Source of the DNA: Actinoallomurus sp963823735 | GTDB taxonomy: Bacteria > Actinomycetota > Actinomycetes > Streptosporangiales > Streptosporangiaceae | DNA length: 64,000 nt | Direction: 5' to 3' | Assembly: GCA_963823735.1 (NCBI GenBank) | Contig: CAWGMO010000002.1 | Location: forward strand, 2,480,001 to 2,544,000 | Shown here: positions 1 to 8,203 of the stretch, one piece after another | How the letters are laid out: every line of letters begins with the position of its first letter | Position numbering within the stretch: the first letter of the stretch is position 1 | Position numbers and translations under genes: made by a program | Notes under the pieces: model-generated | The model's input: the letters and a program-made list of their open reading frames with translations, nothing else | Databases searched by the model: none | Told to the model about the DNA's origin: nothing

Positions 1-811
1 GGGACTCCTGCACCAGGTTCAGGTCGAAGTCCTGGTAGATGATGTCGGGCTGGTACCCGTCGATGACCTCCTTGAGCTTGTCGTACCACAGCTGGTTCTC
101 CGCGGTGCTGCCCAGCTGGCCGTACAGCTTCTTGAGCGTGGTCGTCGACTGGGCCGGGACATGGTCGTAGTAGCCGTTGAAGTGGTACGCGTGGTGCAGC
201 GAGACGTACAGCTTCAGGCCCTTGGACCGGATCGCGTCCGCGTGCAGGCGCAGCAGGTCCAGCCGGGGGCCCTTGGCGACGGAGTTCCACTCGTTCGCCG
301 TGCTGTTCCACATCGAGAAGCCGTCGTGGTGTTCGGCCACCGGCCCGGCGAACTTCGCACCGGCGTCGGCGAACAGCTGCGCCCACGCGTTCGGGTCCCA
401 GTTGCCGCCGGCCGAGGTCAGCTTCGGCGCGAACTGCACGTAGTGGCCGGCTTTGTCGTTGGCCCCGTTGATGAAGTTGTGGTATGGCCACACCGACGGA
501 TCGCCGTAGGTCGCGATGTGGTGGTTGTTCTCGGCCGAGCCGGAGATGTACATGTTCCGCGGGTACCACTCGTTGCCGAACGCCGGGACGCTGAAGACGC
601 CCCAGTGGTAGTAGATGCCGAACTTGGCGTCCTGGTACCACTCGGGAGCCGGGGGGTGCTGGTCGACCGACGCCCAGCTCGCGGTGTAGCTGCTCGGGCC
701 GGCGGTGGCGCCCGCGTCGCGGACCCACAGCAGGCTCGCGGCGGCGGTCACCCCGGCCGAGGCCAGCAGCCGGCGGCGGCTCAGCTGGAACGGTGACGAT
801 GAGGAGGACAT
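1..811 (-). CDS. Secreted alpha-L-fucosidase, GH29 (partial, runs off left edge)
   Basis: The N-terminal about 270 residues of a GH29 alpha-L-fucosidase are present; the rest lies beyond the left edge. The start ATG (811-809) gives a Tat-type signal with the twin-arginine motif SRRRLLAS and a hydrophobic stretch. The mature part begins with the family opening PEWYQDAKFGIYYHWGVFS, followed by AEHHDGFSMWNS, which matches the GH29 active-site region. The segment DIIYQDFDLNLVQ near the edge probably holds the nucleophile Asp. GH29 enzymes remove terminal fucose from plant or animal glycans, and the signal implies export. It is third in a minus-strand set after two arabinan-type hydrolases, so cotranscription is plausible, although a hairpin lies just upstream. 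No carbohydrate-binding module can be judged because the C-terminus is missing. Confidence 0.88.
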   Translation of the reverse strand, partial: MSSSSSPFQLSRRRLLASAGVTAAASLLWVRDAGATAGPSSYTASWASVDQHPPAPEWYQDAKFGIYYHWGVFSVPAFGNEWYPRNMYISGSAENNHHIATYGDPSVWPYHNFINGANDKAGHYVQFAPKLTSAGGNWDPNAWAQLFADAGAKFAGPVAEHHDGFSMWNSTANEWNSVAKGPRLDLLRLHADAIRSKGLKLYVSLHHAYHFNGYYDHVPAQSTTTLKKLYGQLGSTAENQLWYDKLKEVIDGYQPDIIYQDFDLNLVQES

Positions 812-867
812 GGCGGGACCTCTCAGGGGCGGAGGGAACACGGATCGGGCGGAGCGCCGCGGGCGAG

Positions 868-908
868 GTGCCGACGGGCGGGGGCGTTCGACGGCCGCCC
901 GCCGGCAC
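868..908 (-). terminator. Intercistronic hairpin between GH54 and GH29 genes
   Basis: A 14-base inverted repeat with one mismatch (868-881 against 895-908) surrounds a 13-base loop. It sits between the GH54 stop (930) and the GH29 start (811) and has no T-run, as is common for actinomycete terminators. It may terminate, attenuate or stabilise the upstream message. Confidence 0.5.
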
Positions 909-929
909 TCGGCGTGGGTCAGGAGCGGA

Positions 930-2417
930 TCAGCCGAGGGTCCATTGCTGGTTGGACCCGCCGTTGCAGGTCCACAACTCCACCAGGGAACCGTTCGCGG
1001 TGCCGTGATCGGTCACATCCAGGCACAACCCGGACTGCACACCGGTCACCGTTCCGTTGGAGTTCACCTGCCACTTCTGATTGGCAGCGCCATTACACGT
1101 CCAGGTGTCCACCTTCGTCCCCGCAGTCGTCTGATTGCCATAGGCGTCCAAACACAACGTCGCACCACCACTGGTCTCCGTGAGCTGACCCGACGACGTG
1201 AGCGTCCACATCTGGTTCGCCCCACCCCAGCAGTCATAGATCTGCACCTGCGTACCCGGAGTCGCACTCGAATTCGGCACATCCAGACACCGGCCCGCAC
1301 CCACCGCGTGCAACGCACCGGTGCGGGTACCGCCACCGCCGCCTCCGTAACCGGCGGCCGTGATGCTGCTCTGCACCGTGTTCTCGGTCGAGTCGGAGGG
1401 GTAGCCCTTCGTGATGGCGCCCTCGAAGAACTCCCCGACGCCGCTGGTGCTGTTGTCGCCCCCGGTGCCCAGCAGGAGCGAGCTGTCGACCTTCATCGGC
1501 GAGTAACCGTTCGGCAGTGCGCCTGAGTACGGTGTCGTCAGCCCGCCGCTGGCGGCGTTTCCATATTTCAGCGTGAAGTTACTCGTGCCGTTGTTCTTCT
1601 CCCAGGCACTGACGAACGGGAAATGCACTCCCGAGTTGTTCGGGTCCTTGTTGGAGCCGGTTCCGGTGTGGTACATCCCGTTCTCCAGATCGGCCTCCAC
1701 CCACGGGCCGGCGCCCGTGCATCCGCCGAACCAGCACGCGGTGCCCCACTCGATCGCGTTCATCGTCGCGTTACCGGTGTCGGTGTGGGAGTTCTCGCCG
1801 CTGCCGTAGTCGAAACAGCACCACTGGTTGACGTAGTTCGACGAGGTCACCATGTAGATGCCCTCGGGCTGCGATCCGGTCGGCACACCCGCCGCGTGGT
1901 CGATCCGGTAGCCGACGCCCTGAGTGACCTTGATCCCGTACGCCGGGTGCCCGCCCACCGTCACCGGCAGCGCCATCGCGTCCGCGCCGACGTCCGCGCC
2001 GTTCGGCCCGGGGCCCTTCCAGTAGCCGCCCCAGGAGATCGGCAGATCGTTGTGGTTGCTGGTCTGGTCATAGATCTTCGTGACCGTGCAGGAGGTGCCC
2101 GAGCAGAACGAGACCTGCGGGGCCGCGTCCACGTAGCCACCGGCCGACAGCAGGCCGATGTCGCGAGACTGCCCGTCGGAGGAACGTTTGATCTGGTACA
2201 GCGGGCCGTTGTAGGACGTGAAGAGCGCCCGCGTCATGCTGTGCGCCGCAGCACACGGCGTGCCGCCCGCCGCGTAGACGTCACACGGCAGTGACGACGC
2301 CGCCGAGGCGGCGGGGGTGCCTGCGGGCGTGCCGAGGGCGAATATCGCCAGCGCCAGGGCCATCAGGCCCAGCACGATCGGTCGGGTTCGCCATCGAGTG
2401 GCGGAGACCACGGACAT
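930..2417 (-). CDS. abfB: Secreted alpha-L-arabinofuranosidase, GH54 with C-terminal CBM13 (ricin-B)
   Basis: The 495-residue exported enzyme has a signal peptide (about 1-39), a GH54 catalytic domain (about 41-355), a Gly-rich linker (about 357-364) and a ricin-B/CBM13 lectin domain (about 369-495) with QxW repeats (NQMW, NQKW, NQQW). The family opening SLPCDVYAAGGTPC is clear. Glu245 in ADLENG and Asp321 in GGDNS are 76 residues apart, the same spacing as the nucleophile and acid/base of characterised GH54 enzymes (E221/D297 in Aspergillus AbfB). It should release arabinofuranose from arabinan or arabinoxylan side chains. GH54 enzymes usually carry a CBM42 (AbfB) domain; here a ricin-B lectin replaces it. 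It lies 57 bases after the hydrolase gene at 2475-4304 and probably shares its promoter. Confidence 0.92.
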   Translation of the reverse strand: MSVVSATRWRTRPIVLGLMALALAIFALGTPAGTPAASAASSLPCDVYAAGGTPCAAAHSMTRALFTSYNGPLYQIKRSSDGQSRDIGLLSAGGYVDAAPQVSFCSGTSCTVTKIYDQTSNHNDLPISWGGYWKGPGPNGADVGADAMALPVTVGGHPAYGIKVTQGVGYRIDHAAGVPTGSQPEGIYMVTSSNYVNQWCCFDYGSGENSHTDTGNATMNAIEWGTACWFGGCTGAGPWVEADLENGMYHTGTGSNKDPNNSGVHFPFVSAWEKNNGTSNFTLKYGNAASGGLTTPYSGALPNGYSPMKVDSSLLLGTGGDNSTSGVGEFFEGAITKGYPSDSTENTVQSSITAAGYGGGGGGTRTGALHAVGAGRCLDVPNSSATPGTQVQIYDCWGGANQMWTLTSSGQLTETSGGATLCLDAYGNQTTAGTKVDTWTCNGAANQKWQVNSNGTVTGVQSGLCLDVTDHGTANGSLVELWTCNGGSNQQWTLG

Positions 2418-2474
2418 GGAACTACCTCCGTTCGAGGATGCGTCAGATCGGGGAGAGGGTCAGCGGGGGGAGGG

Positions 2475-4304
2475 TCAGCGGGGGGTGAAGTCCTGGTTGG
2501 TGCCGGGCGCGTTCTTGCACTGCCACTGGTCCAGTTGCTGGCCCTGGGTGCCGCCGTTCCCGTAGACGTCCAGGCAGAGGCCACTGTTGCTGTTCTGGAA
2601 CGCGTAGGAGCCGTCGGATTGCTGGATGGGCTTCCACATGCTGCTCGCGGACCCGTTACGGGCCTGTTGCACGATGTCCGGCGTGCCGGCCGCCGTGGAC
2701 CCGTTCGCCACGGCGATCACCTGACCGGAGTTCTGCGCCTGTAGTTCTCCGTAGCCGTTCGACCCGGTCAGGAACTGGAACTGCTGGTTCGGCTGCCCGT
2801 TACAGGTCCACTGGTCGATCGCCGCGCCGGCCGTGGAGGAGTTTCCGTACACGTCCAGGCACAACCCGTCGCTGCCCGCGACGAGCTGGTGGTAGCCGGT
2901 CGGGAAGCCGCCCCCGTTCGACTGCGCGGGGGTCAGGTAGACGCCGAACGCGTCGTGTGAGGCCTGGAAGGTGACGGGCACCGTGATGGATCCGCCGGAG
3001 GCGCTCACATTCTGGTTGTAGACCACCTGCCGCGAGCTCAGCGACGACTGGTCCGGGATCCGGTAGACGGTCACGTTGACGCTCCCGTTGGCGGCCAGCC
3101 AGGGCACCGACGACAGGCCGTTGAACGTCACCGAAGCACTGCCGGTGTACCCGTTCGAGTCCCCGATGACGGCGACGGCTCGCTTGTTCGCGCTGTCCTC
3201 GGCGGCGGAGATCGCCGTGCTCCCGGTCTGCCCGGACGTCGAGACCAGGGAGCCGGTGAGGTCGGCGTACGTGCGGAATGCCCACCAGTTGCCGGTGGTC
3301 GTGTAGCTGCTGCCGTTCACGCCGAGGATTCCGGTGAGGTTGGGGATCAGGCAGCAGACCCAGTTGCCGCGCATCGCGTTGGTGTAGCCGGACTGCGCGA
3401 AGCGGGCGAGGTACCAGGCCGTCACGCCGGCGGTCTGCCGGTCCGCGGGCTGGTACTCGTTCGCGGACAGGGGACGGCGCGCGATGCCGGCGGAGTCCAG
3501 GGCGCTGTTGAGGGCCTGGGACACGGCCACCGGGTCGTCGACGTCGCCCTCGTCGTGGTTGGTGATCTCGTCGGGCACCGTGCCCGCCGCCTTGACGTGC
3601 GCCAGCCACGTCTGCCACTCCCCCGGGTTCCCGAGCGGCGTGAAGGCGAGCGACGGTCCCACGATCTTGGCGTTCGGTGCGATGCGCCGGATCTCCCGGT
3701 AGCCGGTGTCCCACATCTGGAAGTACTGCGCGCTGTTCATCCCGCGCTTCCAGAAGACGGAGATGTCCGGCTCGTTGTAGATGTCGTAGGCGAAGGTGAG
3801 CCCGGACGCCTGAAGCGCCCCCACCGTCGCGTCGATGAAGGAGACCCAGTTGGAGCAGTTTCCGTTGTCACAGGGGTAGGTCGTGTTCGACGGCTGCCCC
3901 CCGTCCACGCCGTAGAGATCGCTCACGATCACCTGGTACTCGGCGTTGTACGGCGCCTTGGTGAGCCGCTTGGCCTGCGAGATCACCGCGTTGACATCCG
4001 TCTGGGTGCCGGAACCGTACTGGTAGCCGTCTCCGATCCACCCCCGGGTCGCGTGCCCGCCGCCGCGGTAGGCGTTGGGATGGAGCGATGACAGGTACTG
4101 GTCGGGCGGCTGCGACCCGTCCTGGTTGATGCCGTAGAGGAAACCTTGGCCGACTCCGGTCGCCGTGCCTCGCGTCGCGGCGAGATTCACGCTCATCGAC
4201 TCCGCGGCCGAGGCGCTCGGGGCGTTCACCGTCACGGGGACCGCCAGCGCCAGGATCATCGCGCTCAGCGCCGCGAGGCGGCCAAGGCGTGCTCTCGTAC
4301 TCAT
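2475..4304 (-). CDS. Secreted clan GH-A-like glycoside hydrolase (GH39-like) with CBM13
   Basis: The 609-residue exported protein has a signal peptide (about 1-34), a TIM-barrel-like domain (about 38-350), a beta-sandwich (about 355-460) and a ricin-B domain (about 475-609). YDIYNEPD places a candidate acid/base Glu178 at the end of a beta strand, and SANEY places a candidate nucleophile Glu283, as in clan GH-A enzymes. The fold most resembles GH39/GH79-like relatives, but no family can be assigned with certainty by eye. An arabinose-, xylose- or galactose-directed role is inferred from the GH54 neighbour. The ATG at 4304 is preceded by a GGAGGAAC ribosome site. It is the first gene of a likely three-gene minus-strand operon; a promoter with a CGAA-N4-TTCG operator lies at 4524-4569. 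Confidence 0.72.
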   Translation of the reverse strand: MSTRARLGRLAALSAMILALAVPVTVNAPSASAAESMSVNLAATRGTATGVGQGFLYGINQDGSQPPDQYLSSLHPNAYRGGGHATRGWIGDGYQYGSGTQTDVNAVISQAKRLTKAPYNAEYQVIVSDLYGVDGGQPSNTTYPCDNGNCSNWVSFIDATVGALQASGLTFAYDIYNEPDISVFWKRGMNSAQYFQMWDTGYREIRRIAPNAKIVGPSLAFTPLGNPGEWQTWLAHVKAAGTVPDEITNHDEGDVDDPVAVSQALNSALDSAGIARRPLSANEYQPADRQTAGVTAWYLARFAQSGYTNAMRGNWVCCLIPNLTGILGVNGSSYTTTGNWWAFRTYADLTGSLVSTSGQTGSTAISAAEDSANKRAVAVIGDSNGYTGSASVTFNGLSSVPWLAANGSVNVTVYRIPDQSSLSSRQVVYNQNVSASGGSITVPVTFQASHDAFGVYLTPAQSNGGGFPTGYHQLVAGSDGLCLDVYGNSSTAGAAIDQWTCNGQPNQQFQFLTGSNGYGELQAQNSGQVIAVANGSTAAGTPDIVQQARNGSASSMWKPIQQSDGSYAFQNSNSGLCLDVYGNGGTQGQQLDQWQCKNAPGTNQDFTPR

Positions 4305-4523
4305 CGATCGTTCCTCCGGGTCCGGGGTCGTCCGGATGCGATGGGGTGGGAGGGGAAACCGCGGCCGGGCCGTTCGCGGACACCACGGCCGCGTCCTCGA
4401 CCGGTTGTGTGGTCGCGGCCGAAGAGCGTCCGGGCGGAGCGGGACGTGCGCGGGGGCGGGTAGGGCGACTCCCCACCTCAGGGGGGTGGTGGCGGGCTCC
4501 GACGGGTTGTCGAACCGACTGGC

Positions 4524-4569
4524 CGAATCGGTTCGAGCGGATGTTACGACCGCGTTGTGAGGGGGTCAA
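4524..4569 (-). promoter_or_regulatory. Promoter and CGAA-N4-TTCG operator of the GH39-like/GH54/GH29 set
   Basis: On the minus strand TTGACC (4569-4564), 17 bases and TAACAT (4546-4541) form a good -35/-10 pair. The operator CGAATCGGTTCG (4524-4535) lies where transcription should start. It is the exact reverse complement of the operator at 11583-11594, so one regulator probably controls both; R5 is the best candidate. A further half site CGAACCG lies at 4511-4517. The rest of 4305-4833 shows no gene. Confidence 0.6.
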
Positions 4570-4729
4570 TGGCGGGTTACAAGCCGTCGGCGAGGGCACC
4601 GCGAGCGGGCCGTGTCCGCACTGCTCAGCCGCTCGGCCCGGTACCACCGGCCGTGAAAGCACGCGTCACGGGAGTTTTCATCCGGCCCACCCGCCGGGCG
4701 ATGGACGATTTCGGCGACCGGAGCGAACC

Positions 4730-4782
4730 TTGCCGGAGCACTCGTCCCTGGCCGTACACCGCCGGGCACACGAAACGATTCG
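4730..4782 (+). promoter_or_regulatory. Candidate promoter and operator upstream of LacI regulator R1
   Basis: CGAAACGATTCG (4771-4782) belongs to the CG-centred CGAA-N4-TTCG set and lies 51 bases before the R1 start codon. A weak hexamer pair, TTGCCG (4730) and TACACC (4755), precedes it. R1 may thus be under the control of another LacI protein such as R5. Confidence 0.4.
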
Positions 4783-4833
4783 ACGGATCCGGCCGCTTTG
4801 ACCTGCGGTCGGGGGAACGACGACGATGGCGGT

Positions 4834-5907
4834 ATGGCGCAGCCCTCTTCCGGCCATGCTTCCGCTCCTCCGGAACCCCGCCCTGGTCGCCGGCGCCGGG
4901 GCGCCACACCGAGCATCCGGGACGTCGCGGCGGCGGCCGGCGTGTCGTACCAGACCGTGTCACGGGTCCTCAACCACTCGCCGAGTGTGCGCGCGGCGAC
5001 GCGGCTTCAGGTGATGGCCGCCATCGAACGCCTCGGATACCGGCCCAACCGGGCCGCACGGGCGCTCGGACTGGGCCGGGCCCGTTCGGTCACCGTCATC
5101 ACCTCCAACACGGTGCTCTACGGGTACGCCGCGATGCTCCAGGGCGTCGAGGAGGCCGCCCGCGACGAGGGGCTCGCCGTCGGCGTCCAGGTCATCGAGT
5201 CGGCCGCCGCCGCCGACATCGGGCAGGCCGTCGACCACGTGAGCGACCCGAGCGCGGGCGGAGTCATCGTGATCGCCTTCGACACCGAGGGCACCGAGGT
5301 GCTGCGGCGGCTCCCGCGCGCGCTTCCCGCGGTCGCGGCGATCGAACCCGGCGTCCTCATCCAGGACGGTCCGCCGACGATCTGCCTGGACGAACAGCAG
5401 GCGGCGGCGGAGGCCACCCGGCATCTGCTCTCGCTCGGGCACCGCACGGTGCACCACGTGGCGATCCCCTCCGAGGCCGGCACGCGCGGACGCGAGGCGG
5501 GCTGGCGGCGCGCCCTCGCCGAGGCGCGCGCGCAGGTCCCGGACGTCGTGGTCGCCGGGTGGGACGCGCCGTCCGCCTACGCCGCCGGCCGGTCGCTGGC
5601 CCGCGACTCCGCCGTGACGGCGATCCTGTGCGGCAACGACGACACCGCCATGGCCGTGCGGCGCGCCCTGTACGACGCGGGCCGGGACGTTCCCGGCGAC
5701 GTCAGCCTCGTCGGGATCGACGACGTTCCCGGCTCGGCGTACTGGACGCCGGCGCTGACGACCATCCGCATGGACTTCGCGGGCCTGGGCCGCGCCTGTG
5801 TCGCCGTCGTGGCCGCCGAGCTCGACGGCCGGCCCCGTCCGGAGGTCTCGCTGACCGCCCCCGGCCTGGTGATCCGGGAGTCGACCGCTCCGCCTCCCGC
5901 GGGGTAG
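4834..5907 (+). CDS. LacI-family transcriptional regulator R1 (alpha-galactoside module)
   Basis: This 357-residue LacI/GalR repressor has an N-terminal HTH (about 27-47; IRDVAAAAGVSYQTVSRVLN), a hinge RAARALGLGRAR and a periplasmic-binding-protein-like sensor domain ending in the usual SLVGIDDVPGSAYWTPALTT segment. The recognition helix begins YQTVSRV, identical to E. coli LacI, which predicts binding to TGTGAGCGCTCACA-like palindromes. Such a site (5957-5970) lies directly downstream, before the alpha-galactosidase gene. The ATG at 4834 was chosen; a TTG at 4798 in frame would add 12 unlikely residues. The effector is presumably an alpha-galactoside or galactose, inferred from the operon that follows. 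Confidence 0.9.
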   Translation: MAQPSSGHASAPPEPRPGRRRRGATPSIRDVAAAAGVSYQTVSRVLNHSPSVRAATRLQVMAAIERLGYRPNRAARALGLGRARSVTVITSNTVLYGYAAMLQGVEEAARDEGLAVGVQVIESAAAADIGQAVDHVSDPSAGGVIVIAFDTEGTEVLRRLPRALPAVAAIEPGVLIQDGPPTICLDEQQAAAEATRHLLSLGHRTVHHVAIPSEAGTRGREAGWRRALAEARAQVPDVVVAGWDAPSAYAAGRSLARDSAVTAILCGNDDTAMAVRRALYDAGRDVPGDVSLVGIDDVPGSAYWTPALTTIRMDFAGLGRACVAVVAAELDGRPRPEVSLTAPGLVIRESTAPPPAG

Positions 5908-5956
5908 CCCGGCACGTCGGGGAAACGGAACGGCGATTGGGTCTTCTCCTCGAGGA

Positions 5957-5992
5957 TGTTAGCGCTCACACTGCTTCGTGTGACCGGTCACA
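5957..5992 (+). promoter_or_regulatory. Twin operators upstream of the alpha-galactosidase operon
   Basis: TGTTAGCGCTCACA (5957-5970) is a near-perfect lac-type operator of the same class as those in the arabinose module. Eight bases further, TGTGACCGGTCACA (5979-5992) is a perfect 14-base palindrome with the same outer TGTGA/TCACA but a different centre. Both lie between R1 and the GH36 start at 6027. Confidence 0.7.
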
Positions 5993-6026
5993 TCAGTGCG
6001 CCGGGCGGTCGGCGAGGGAGTGGCAG

Positions 6027-8144
6027 TTGAGCCGGTTCGACGACAGCGCGACCATCACGTGGGGGCACTCGGCGTTGCGCCTCACGGTCGACGTCACCGC
6101 GGGACGCCCGGTGAGCGTCCGCGAGCTGACGGACGGCCGGGCCGCCGACGTGCCGGTACGGCCCGCGCAGCCGCTCGTGGAGATCCTCACCCCCGGTACG
6201 GGACGGGCCGCGGTCTCACGGCGGTTCTCCGAGACCACGATCGGCCGCCGCCTGGTGTTCGCCGGTGAGGAGTCATCGCACGACGGTCTCTCGCACCGGC
6301 TGCGGATCACGCTGCTCGATGAGCCGACGGGCCTGCGGGCCGAGGTGATCCTCCGCTCGTCCGAAGGGGTGAGCGCCGTACGGAGCGAGGTCCGCGTGAC
6401 CAACGACGGCACCGACCCGGTACTCCTGCTGGGCGTGTCCTCGTTCGCCGCCGGCTTCCTCGGACGGCCGGTCGAGCGGCTGGACGTGGTCCACGGCTCC
6501 GGCGAGTGGCTGGGGGAAGGCCGATGGCGGCGGCGCCCGTTCCGCGAGATCGCGGCCGACCTCGGTCTGCCGCTGCACCGGCAGCACGGCCGCGGCCGGT
6601 TCGCGGCCGTCAGCACGGGCGCGTGGTCCACCAGCGGAGACCTGCCCACCGGGGGCCTGATCGACCGGGAGAGCGGCGACGCCTGGCTGTGGCAGGTCGA
6701 GCACAACGGCGCGTGGCGATGGGAGACCGGCGAACGCCTCGACGGGGCCTACGTCACGCTGCTCGGGCCGACCGATCTGGACCACCAGTGGCGACAGGAG
6801 CTGGGGCCCGGGGCCTCCTTCACCACCGTTCCGGTGTCGGTCGCCGTCTCCGGCGACGGCCTGCACGGCGCGGCCGCCGCCCTGACCGCCCACCGGCGCG
6901 CGATCGTCCGCCCGCACGCCGACCGCACCGCCCTGCCGGTCGTGTTCAACGACTACATGAACACCCTGATGGGCGATCCCACCACCGCGAAGCTGCTTCC
7001 GCTGATCGACGCCGCGGCCGACGTCGGCGCCGAGGTGTTCTGCGTCGACTCCGGGTGGTACGCCGATGACGCGTGGTGGGACAGCGTCGGCGCTTGGGAA
7101 CCGTCCCGTGCCCGCTTCCCCCGCGGCATCGAGGAGGTGCTCGGCCACATCCGGCGGCGCGGCATGCTGCCCGGCCTGTGGCTGGAGCCGGAAGTGGTCG
7201 GCGTTCACAGCCCGATCGCCGGCGAGCTGCCGGACGAGGCGTTCTTGCAGCGCGGCGGCGCACGGGTCGTCGAGCAAGGCCGCTACCACCTGGATCTACG
7301 GCACCCGCTCGCCGTCGCCCACCTGGACGAGACGATCGACCGGCTCGTGGAGGAGCTCGGCGTCGGCTACTTCAAGCTCGACTACAACATCGACCCCGGC
7401 GTCGGCACCGACCTGGACGCCGACAGCGCCGGAGCGGGGCTGCTCGCCCACAACCGCGCTCACCTGGCCTGGCTGGACCAGGTGCTGGACCGGCACCCGC
7501 GGCTCACCCTCGAGAACTGCGCGTCAGGCGCGATGCGCATGGACTACGCCGTGCTGGCGCGGACGCAGCTGCAGTCCACCAGCGACCAGCAGGACTTCCG
7601 GCGTTACCCGCCCATCGCCGCGGCGGCGCCGCTGTCGCTGCTGCCCGAGCAGGCCGGCAACTGGGCGTACCCGCAGCCGGACATGAGCGACGAGGAGATC
7701 GCCTTCGCGTTGTGCACCGCCCTCCTCGGCCGGCCGTACCTGTCCGGTCACCTCGACCGGATGACGGGCCGCCAGCTCGCCGCCGTACGGGACGCGGTCT
7801 CCGTCCACCGCGACCTCCGGGCCGGCCTCGTCTCCGCCACGCCACTGTGGCCGCTGGGCCTGCCGGGCTGGTCGGACCCCTGGCTCAGCCTGGCCCTGCG
7901 CGTGGGCGACACGACGTACGTCACGGTCTGGCACCGCGGCGGGCCCACCGGCACCGCCGTCCTGTCCCTGCCCCATCTGGCCGGCACCGTCGTGGAGATC
8001 GACACGCTCTATCCGCGTCACCTCCCGCCCTTCGATCACCGCTTCGACCCCGGCGACGGGCGGCTGACCGTCCTGCGCCCCGACCCGGAGACGGTCTCCG
8101 CCCGCCTCTTCCGCATCCGGTCCGTCCGCGAGGACGGCCGCTGA
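6027..8144 (+). CDS. Alpha-galactosidase, GH36
   Basis: This 705-residue protein without a signal peptide is predicted to hydrolyse terminal alpha-galactosides (melibiose, raffinose type) in the cytoplasm. An N-terminal beta-supersandwich (about 1-290) is followed by the (beta/alpha)8 barrel. The hallmark FKLDYN carries nucleophile Asp452, and STSDQQD carries acid/base Asp520; the substrate-binding segments CVDSGWY and GLWLEPEVV are also present. The TTG at 6027 was chosen because GAGGGAG stands six bases upstream and the family N-terminus starts here; the frame is open far upstream but that part has no coding character. It is the first gene of an operon with the binding protein (8204) and two permeases, matching a raffinose/melibiose-type uptake system. 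Confidence 0.93.
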   Translation: MSRFDDSATITWGHSALRLTVDVTAGRPVSVRELTDGRAADVPVRPAQPLVEILTPGTGRAAVSRRFSETTIGRRLVFAGEESSHDGLSHRLRITLLDEPTGLRAEVILRSSEGVSAVRSEVRVTNDGTDPVLLLGVSSFAAGFLGRPVERLDVVHGSGEWLGEGRWRRRPFREIAADLGLPLHRQHGRGRFAAVSTGAWSTSGDLPTGGLIDRESGDAWLWQVEHNGAWRWETGERLDGAYVTLLGPTDLDHQWRQELGPGASFTTVPVSVAVSGDGLHGAAAALTAHRRAIVRPHADRTALPVVFNDYMNTLMGDPTTAKLLPLIDAAADVGAEVFCVDSGWYADDAWWDSVGAWEPSRARFPRGIEEVLGHIRRRGMLPGLWLEPEVVGVHSPIAGELPDEAFLQRGGARVVEQGRYHLDLRHPLAVAHLDETIDRLVEELGVGYFKLDYNIDPGVGTDLDADSAGAGLLAHNRAHLAWLDQVLDRHPRLTLENCASGAMRMDYAVLARTQLQSTSDQQDFRRYPPIAAAAPLSLLPEQAGNWAYPQPDMSDEEIAFALCTALLGRPYLSGHLDRMTGRQLAAVRDAVSVHRDLRAGLVSATPLWPLGLPGWSDPWLSLALRVGDTTYVTVWHRGGPTGTAVLSLPHLAGTVVEIDTLYPRHLPPFDHRFDPGDGRLTVLRPDPETVSARLFRIRSVREDGR

Positions 8145-8203
8145 ACCGTTGACCGGCCGCTCTGGCGCCCCGGACCGAGTGGCCCTCCCGAAAAGGAGCA
8201 CCG

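Noticed and set aside
4557..6026. Long N-terminal extension of the GH36 frame
   Set aside because: It overlaps R1 in another frame and is low-complexity Arg/Gly; the family N-terminus begins at TTG 6027.
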